NCBI GenBank assembly: GCA_021794335.1
Contig: JAJYQZ010000287.1
Location: 1 to 9,751 of the forward strand
DNA: 9,751 nucleotides
Direction: 5' to 3'
Source: a bacterium
GTDB lineage: Bacteria; SZUA-79; Acidulodesulfobacterales; Acidulodesulfobacteraceae
Part shown: positions 6,144-9,751 of the stretch, in pieces
Position numbering within the stretch: position 1 is the first letter of the stretch
How the letters are laid out: each line of letters opens with the position of its first letter
Translations under genes and position numbers: made by a program
Notes under the pieces: generated by a model
The model's database searches: none
What the model saw: only the letters and a program-made list of their open reading frames with translations
Told to the model about the DNA's origin: nothing

Positions 6144-6196
6144 TTGTTTAGTTGGTATATATGGTATATTATACCATATATAATTATTTGTCAATA
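6144..6196. promoter_or_regulatory. divergent promoters sharing one palindrome (TumE/TumA and MNT/HEPN)
   Basis: A perfect 13-1-13 inverted repeat at 6156-6182 (TATATATGGTATA, T, TATACCATATATA) lies between two divergent toxin-antitoxin modules. Leftward, TTGACA (6194-6189) is followed by a 17-nt spacer to TAATAT (6171-6166), or 15 nt to a perfect TATAAT (6173-6168). Rightward, TTGTTT (6144-6149) is followed by a 17-nt spacer to TATTAT (6167-6172). Both -10 boxes sit at the centre of the palindrome, so a single bound repressor, presumably the TumA-like protein, would close both promoters. The dyad is seen directly; its regulation is inferred. Confidence 0.62.
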
Positions 6197-6442
6197 TTAT
6201 TAAACAGTTTCGATAACAGTGCATCTATTTTTTTATTCGGGTCAAGGACAGATAGAACAAAAAAAGGCGGAGATATCGATTTATTAATAATATCAGATAA
6301 AATTCATTATAATGAAAGAAGGAAAATAAAACTGGAACTCCTAAATAAATTGGGGGATAGAAAAATAGATTTGATTATAGCAGACAATCCAAATAAAAAT
6401 ACGTTTATACAATTTGCCTATAAATATGGCGTTAAATTATGA
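6161..6442 (+). CDS. MNT-type nucleotidyltransferase (antitoxin of an MNT-HEPN module)
   Basis: A small minimal-nucleotidyltransferase protein of about 93 residues. The signature is clear: FLFGSRTDRTKKGGDIDLLI gives GSR, then the Asp pair DID spaced as in the active site, with a third candidate Asp in KIDLII. In MNT-HEPN pairs, family members silence the HEPN RNase, in some cases by AMP transfer to it. The start is uncertain. ATG 6161 gives the usual distance to the GSR motif but lies inside the palindrome. TTG 6152 is possible. TTG 6188 lies just past the predicted rightward promoter and would give 84 residues. No start has a ribosome binding site. The TGA overlaps the HEPN ATG (ATGA). Confidence 0.83.
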   Translation: MVYYTIYNYLSILLNSFDNSASIFLFGSRTDRTKKGGDIDLLIISDKIHYNERRKIKLELLNKLGDRKIDLIIADNPNKNTFIQFAYKYGVKL

Positions 6443-6594
6443 GAGAGAAAGAACTGGAAAAGATATTTTGCGAAAACTTAAAACATTTAGAAAAATCGAT
6501 AAATTGGCTTAAAATTTCTTATAATAAATGCGTTAAAATCAACCTAGATTCAGGATTTGACGAATTATCAGAAAACGAAATAGAAAGCTTAGCA
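6439..6594 (+). pseudogene. HEPN-domain toxin gene, truncated at the 3' end
   Basis: The first 51 residues look like the N-terminal half of the HEPN partner of small MNT proteins: a charged helix (KELEKIFCENLKHLEKSINW), then SYNKCVKI and DELSENEIESL. Relatives continue after such a segment with a helix containing SRFAR-like sequence and the RNase motif (R-x4-6-H), at about 130-150 residues in total. Here the family pattern stops at about 6592. The frame then runs through an AT-rich repeat (6596-6630) and on, antisense, into the 3' end of the Wzt gene, reaching a stop only at 6795. That tail is not homologous protein. The gene therefore appears cut by a rearrangement, its catalytic half is lost, and the product is unlikely to be toxic. 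It is coupled to the MNT gene by a 4-nt overlap. Confidence 0.72.
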
Positions 6595-6595
6595 A

Positions 6596-6630
6596 AAATA
6601 AATCTGATTTATTTATTGATTTATTTATTT
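6596..6630. repeat. AT-rich palindrome and 12-bp tandem repeat at the HEPN breakpoint
   Basis: AAATAAATC-T-GATTTATTT (6596-6614) is a perfect 9-1-9 dyad, and GATTTATTTATT occurs twice in tandem (6606-6617, 6618-6629). It lies exactly where HEPN homology ends and about 30 bp beyond the Wzt stop. On the minus strand the dyad is followed by a short T-run, so it could act as a weak terminator for the polysaccharide export operon. It could equally mark the junction of a rearrangement. Confidence 0.45.
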
Positions 6631-6660
6631 CTAATATCTTTTCTTGCCTGTTATCTGTTT

Positions 6661-7422
6661 TTATATATGTTCAATCTCTTCATACCTATCAACCACTCCT
6701 TCCGTTCTGCCCTTTGCGATTATGCCGCCTTTGTAAAGCAGCATGGCTTCGCTGCAATAGCTCAATATCGAGCTTTTGTCATGGCTTACCAATAAAACCG
6801 TTCTTCCGCTGTTTATAAACTCTTCTATCCTTTTTTTGCTTTTAGCCTGAAATTCGGCGTCTCCAACAGCTAATACTTCATCTAAAATAAGAATATCGGG
6901 GTTTACGTTTACCGCGACGGAAAAAGAAAGTCTTACCGACATTCCGCTTGAATAGGTTTTAATCGGCTCGTCTATAAAATCTTTTATTCCGCTGAATTCG
7001 ATTATTTCGTCATATTTAGCGACAATCTCTTTTTTGCTTAAACCCAAAATTAAACCGTTAATTAAGATATTTTCCCTGCCGGTAAGTTCGGGATGAAAGC
7101 CTGTGCCGAGTTCCAAAAGGGCGGACAGAGAACCGTTCACGGCAATTTTTCCGGTTGTAGGCTTCATTATACGGCACAATATTTTTAGAAGGGTGCTTTT
7201 GCCTGCGCCGTTAGGCCCGATTATTCCGAATGTTTCGCCTCTTTTTACGGAAAAACTGACATCATTCAACGCGGTAAATTTTAATATTTTTACCTGTTTA
7301 TTTTTATTAAAGGTGACTGCGTCTATAAACGCCTTTTTTAACGTGGTATGAGAAGACAATCTTTTAAAAACTTTAGTTATATTTTCCGCTTCAATTGCAT
7401 AGTTAGAATTAGACAAACTCAC
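6661..7422 (-). CDS. wzt: Wzt-type ATP-binding subunit of a polysaccharide ABC exporter
   Basis: A 253-residue ATPase that powers export of finished lipid-linked O-antigen, capsule or teichoic-type glycan across the inner membrane with the permease encoded upstream. Walker A GPNGAGKST is at 69-77, the signature YSSGMSVRL at 157-165, Walker B LILDEVLAVGD at about 178-188, and the H-loop SHD at 213-215. GELTGRENI-like and LGLSKKEI segments are typical of the Wzt/TagH/KpsT group. The protein ends soon after the nucleotide-binding domain, so it lacks the C-terminal carbohydrate-binding domain of E. coli O9a-type Wzt. The frame is open to 7455, but GTG 7422 is preferred because AGGAG lies 7 nt upstream (7430-7436 region) and the overlap with the permease shrinks to 14 nt. 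It is the last gene of the operon. Confidence 0.93.
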   Translation of the reverse strand: MSLSNSNYAIEAENITKVFKRLSSHTTLKKAFIDAVTFNKNKQVKILKFTALNDVSFSVKRGETFGIIGPNGAGKSTLLKILCRIMKPTTGKIAVNGSLSALLELGTGFHPELTGRENILINGLILGLSKKEIVAKYDEIIEFSGIKDFIDEPIKTYSSGMSVRLSFSVAVNVNPDILILDEVLAVGDAEFQAKSKKRIEEFINSGRTVLLVSHDKSSILSYCSEAMLLYKGGIIAKGRTEGVVDRYEEIEHI

Positions 7423-8224
7423 TGAAAAGCTCCTTTCTTGCCGCAAAATACGCATAACCGGCTATAAAAAAAATAAGCGAAATAAATAAAATCGCCAATA
7501 CAAAAGTAAAACGCGGAAACATATTAAAATAAAAAATATCCTGAAAGCATTTCATAATATAGGCTACGGGGTCCAGATATATTAGCCGCCTTATTTTTAA
7601 AGGAAGCTGATTATCAAAATACATAACCGGCATTGAAAAAAATAAAAAAGTCGTCAGATTAAATATTATATATTGTATATCTCTATAAAATACATTAAGC
7701 GCGGAAAAAAATAGGGCGACTCCGGCTATAAAAAAAAACTCTACCGCTATTAATAAAGGAAAATATAGGAACGGCAATCCGAGCCGCATTTTAAATATAT
7801 AAATAAATAATATAAGAATTGGAACAGAAAGCAGATAATTCAACAGATTGGCGCCAATTTTTGACATTACTATAATCTCGGGGGGCATAAGCGATTTTGA
7901 AACAAGGCTGCCTGCTCCGGCTACCCCCGCCGTGCCCGCTAAAACAGAGCTCTGGAACCACGTGAACGGCAAGATTCCGCAGAAAAGATAAACGGGATAC
8001 GCTTTTGCTGGGTTCTTAAAGACGATTACAAACAAAAAAGTGTAGATTATTAAAAGCAGGAGCGGATTCATTAAAGACCAGAAAAATCCGAGATACGACC
8101 CCCTGTACTGAATTTTAAGCTCTTTAACGGAAAGTATCCAGATAAGGTACCTGTACCTTATTAAGAGCTTAAAGCCCTCTGTTATGTTGTTTTTGCGCGT
8201 CATAATTTTTTTAGATTGTATCAT
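7409..8224 (-). CDS. wzm: Wzm-type permease of a polysaccharide ABC exporter
   Basis: A 271-residue ABC-2 type membrane subunit that forms the channel for glycan export with the Wzt ATPase. An amphipathic N-terminal stretch with the typical LSVKELKIQYRGSYLGFFWS (31-50) precedes about six membrane segments, near 51-69, 76-95, 120-144, 152-174, 186-202 and 238-260. The conserved NVFYRDIQYI (177-186) is the coupling region seen in O-antigen and teichoic-acid exporters. The C-terminus has the usual short basic/aromatic tail. It overlaps the glycosyltransferase gene upstream and the ATPase gene downstream by 14 nt each, indicating tight translational coupling. The start at ATG 8224 has a weak ribosome binding site. 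ATG 8203 is an alternative but has none at all. Confidence 0.92.
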   Translation of the reverse strand: MIQSKKIMTRKNNITEGFKLLIRYRYLIWILSVKELKIQYRGSYLGFFWSLMNPLLLLIIYTFLFVIVFKNPAKAYPVYLFCGILPFTWFQSSVLAGTAGVAGAGSLVSKSLMPPEIIVMSKIGANLLNYLLSVPILILFIYIFKMRLGLPFLYFPLLIAVEFFFIAGVALFFSALNVFYRDIQYIIFNLTTFLFFSMPVMYFDNQLPLKIRRLIYLDPVAYIMKCFQDIFYFNMFPRFTFVLAILFISLIFFIAGYAYFAARKELFSEFV

Positions 8225-9716
8225 TATTTATTTTCTTTTGCAATATTTTCATGACAATTTTGTATAATTTGTAAAACCCGTTAAAAATAAATTTTGCCGT
8301 CCGTCTCCTTTTCGATTTATCAGGCAATATATAATTAGCTGTCTCGCGGCATGCAATAAATAGTTTCCATTCGTTAGAATTATAAATATCGCTAAACAGT
8401 ATCTGATTTTTATCGTAAAAATTGCTATTATTGTTACTGCTGCTATTATTATCGTTATCGTTATAAGACGTCGAAATTAACCCCTTTGATTTTAAATTAT
8501 CCGCTATAATATTAAGACGTCTGCCGATTAATTTACCCACGGCTAACTCATTAAAGCGCTTTTTTATATCGCCCGCAGCCGTTAACCCTACCAGTAAGGC
8601 TTCGTCTTTATGTTCATAAACATATCGCATAAGTCTTGCTGCGTCGCTAATATCCGGTTCAGCCCAAACATTGCCTTTTTTATAGCAGCCGCAATCTTTA
8701 TTTATTTCAATCATATTATATTTAACAGGATAGCTGTTATAAGCTGTCATAAAATCCATGTTTCCGGAATAACCCGTGGCAATAACAGGTTTCCCTTTAG
8801 CCATTAATTCCGCAATCGTTAAACCGAAGCCTTCCGAGCGGTGAAGCGATACATAGCAATCTGCCGCATCTGTAATGGAAGACATCTCGCCGGCGGTTAA
8901 TACCGAATCGATAATTTTAATTCTGCTTTTTTCGGACAGCTTTTTAATTTTTTCAAAATCATTTTTATGCATTTCCGTATGCGAACATTTAATAATCAGA
9001 AACGCTCTATCTTTTATATCAAATGCCTGCTTAAAGGCATTAATCAAACCTGCCGGATTTTTTCTTTCCGCATAGCTTTCAAAATCAAATATAAAAAGAT
9101 AAATATAGTCATCATCAAATAAACCTAAATTTTCGCGAATGGAAGACATTGTCTTTGATGCCGGCGTTAGCGCTGGATTTAGCGTCGACTCCGGAGTTAT
9201 ATGCCCAGTCCGGCTAACCGGTTTATTTTTATTGACGTAGAAGAGCGGACCGCCGCCGACACAGTAAGGCATACGGACAACAGGAACGGGAGACACAGGA
9301 GAAATACTGTTAAGTATAAAATTGGACGGCACCCATACCTCATCGACATAATTGAATAAATGATAATATAATTCTGGGAATTCGGATAATTCCCAATTCC
9401 AATAAACTATATTGTAATGCCCCTTAAAGTACGACTTTGTTTTTTCTATAATAAAATTTTGCAAAGTATCGGGACCGATATGAATCAAGTTAAATAAAAA
9501 CGGGTTAGCTTGATGAAAATCGTTAAATTCTTTAACACAATTTAAGCTATGTTTATCTGTAAAATTATTTAGAACAAAAGGAATTTCCGCCGACTGAAAA
9601 CATTTAACGGTTAAGCGGGCAGCACTGCCGACTCCTTTTTCAGACTGAATAAATCCAGATATATTCGCGCCGAAAATTTTATCGCCGCCTATATCATAAT
9701 CATATAAATATTTCAT
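8211..9716 (-). CDS. GT-B fold glycosyltransferase (GT4-like), probably for surface polysaccharide
   Basis: A 501-residue glycosyltransferase that likely adds nucleotide-sugar-derived residues to a lipid-linked glycan in the cytoplasm. The N-terminal domain opens with ISGFIQSEKGVGSAARL (19-35) and contains VYWNWELSEFP (104-114) and DEVWVPSNFI (125-134), as in O-antigen mannosyl/rhamnosyl-type transferases. The C-terminal domain holds the donor-site EX7E motif, E295 to E303 in SEGFGLTIAE, then KPVIATGYSG. A Pro/Thr/Ser-rich linker (about 162-190) separates the domains. An Asn/Ser-rich low-complexity run (419-433) precedes a basic, possibly membrane-associating amphipathic helix (about 470-497). 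An in-frame TAA lies three codons upstream, so ATG 9716 is the first possible start, although no good ribosome binding site is seen. It is the first gene of the operon here. The sugar specificity cannot be read. Confidence 0.9.
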   Translation of the reverse strand: MKYLYDYDIGGDKIFGANISGFIQSEKGVGSAARLTVKCFQSAEIPFVLNNFTDKHSLNCVKEFNDFHQANPFLFNLIHIGPDTLQNFIIEKTKSYFKGHYNIVYWNWELSEFPELYYHLFNYVDEVWVPSNFILNSISPVSPVPVVRMPYCVGGGPLFYVNKNKPVSRTGHITPESTLNPALTPASKTMSSIRENLGLFDDDYIYLFIFDFESYAERKNPAGLINAFKQAFDIKDRAFLIIKCSHTEMHKNDFEKIKKLSEKSRIKIIDSVLTAGEMSSITDAADCYVSLHRSEGFGLTIAELMAKGKPVIATGYSGNMDFMTAYNSYPVKYNMIEINKDCGCYKKGNVWAEPDISDAARLMRYVYEHKDEALLVGLTAAGDIKKRFNELAVGKLIGRRLNIIADNLKSKGLISTSYNDNDNNSSSNNNSNFYDKNQILFSDIYNSNEWKLFIACRETANYILPDKSKRRRTAKFIFNGFYKLYKIVMKILQKKINNDTI

Positions 9717-9751
9717 ATAAAATTATTTCACACGGAAATTGAAAAATCCTC

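Noticed and set aside
6595..6795. C-terminal extension of the HEPN frame, partly hydrophobic like a membrane segment
   Set aside because: It is translated from an AT-rich repeat and from the antisense of the Wzt gene 3' end, so it is not evidence for a membrane-anchored HEPN.
1..9751. CRISPR array or novel multi-gene defence operon
   Set aside because: No regularly spaced repeats are present, and every gene outside the toxin-antitoxin modules belongs to efflux or polysaccharide families. Nothing supports a new defence system.

Overview
This is an AT-rich stretch of a Gram-negative-type bacterial chromosome. The evidence is an outer-membrane TolC-family protein, a lipid-linked O-antigen/capsule export system, and a tRNA gene with an encoded CCA. 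I cannot name the organism from sequence alone. The base composition and the dispersed REP-like elements suggest an uncultured or deltaproteobacterium-like lineage, but that is a guess.

Layout, left to right. (1) 99-1517, minus: a TolC-family outer-membrane efflux protein starting at TTG. (2) 1518-1870: no gene; it holds a long REP-like inverted repeat with tandem copies of its core, then the promoter of a plus-strand tRNA-Arg(CCT) at 1871-1947. (3) 2024-3654: an accessory patch with an intact PIN-domain toxin/AbrB-type antitoxin pair (minus), a degraded C-terminal remnant of a tyrosine recombinase (plus), and a HigB-like toxin broken by a one-base frameshift next to an intact HigA-like antitoxin (plus). 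(4) 3903-5357, plus: a Wzx-type polysaccharide flippase. (5) 5468-6660: two divergent toxin-antitoxin modules sharing one perfect 13-1-13 palindrome. TumE/TumA-like genes run left and are intact. An MNT nucleotidyltransferase and a 3'-truncated HEPN gene run right. (6) 6661-9716, minus: glycosyltransferase, Wzm permease and Wzt ATPase, in that transcription order, with both junctions overlapping by 14 nt.

How it works together: the right-hand operon would add sugars to a lipid-linked glycan (glycosyltransferase) and export it by the ABC-transporter route (Wzm/Wzt). The Wzx gene belongs to the other, flippase-based export route. Interleaved with these are four toxin-antitoxin modules. Two are intact. 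In the other two the toxin half (HigB, HEPN) is broken while the antitoxin half (HigA, MNT) stays open. Together with the integrase remnant, the tRNA gene and the REP-like repeats, this reads as a decaying mobile or accessory island in or beside a surface-polysaccharide locus. I see no CRISPR array, no intact transposase and no clearly new system. The most interesting signals are the toxin-selective decay and the shared divergent palindrome.
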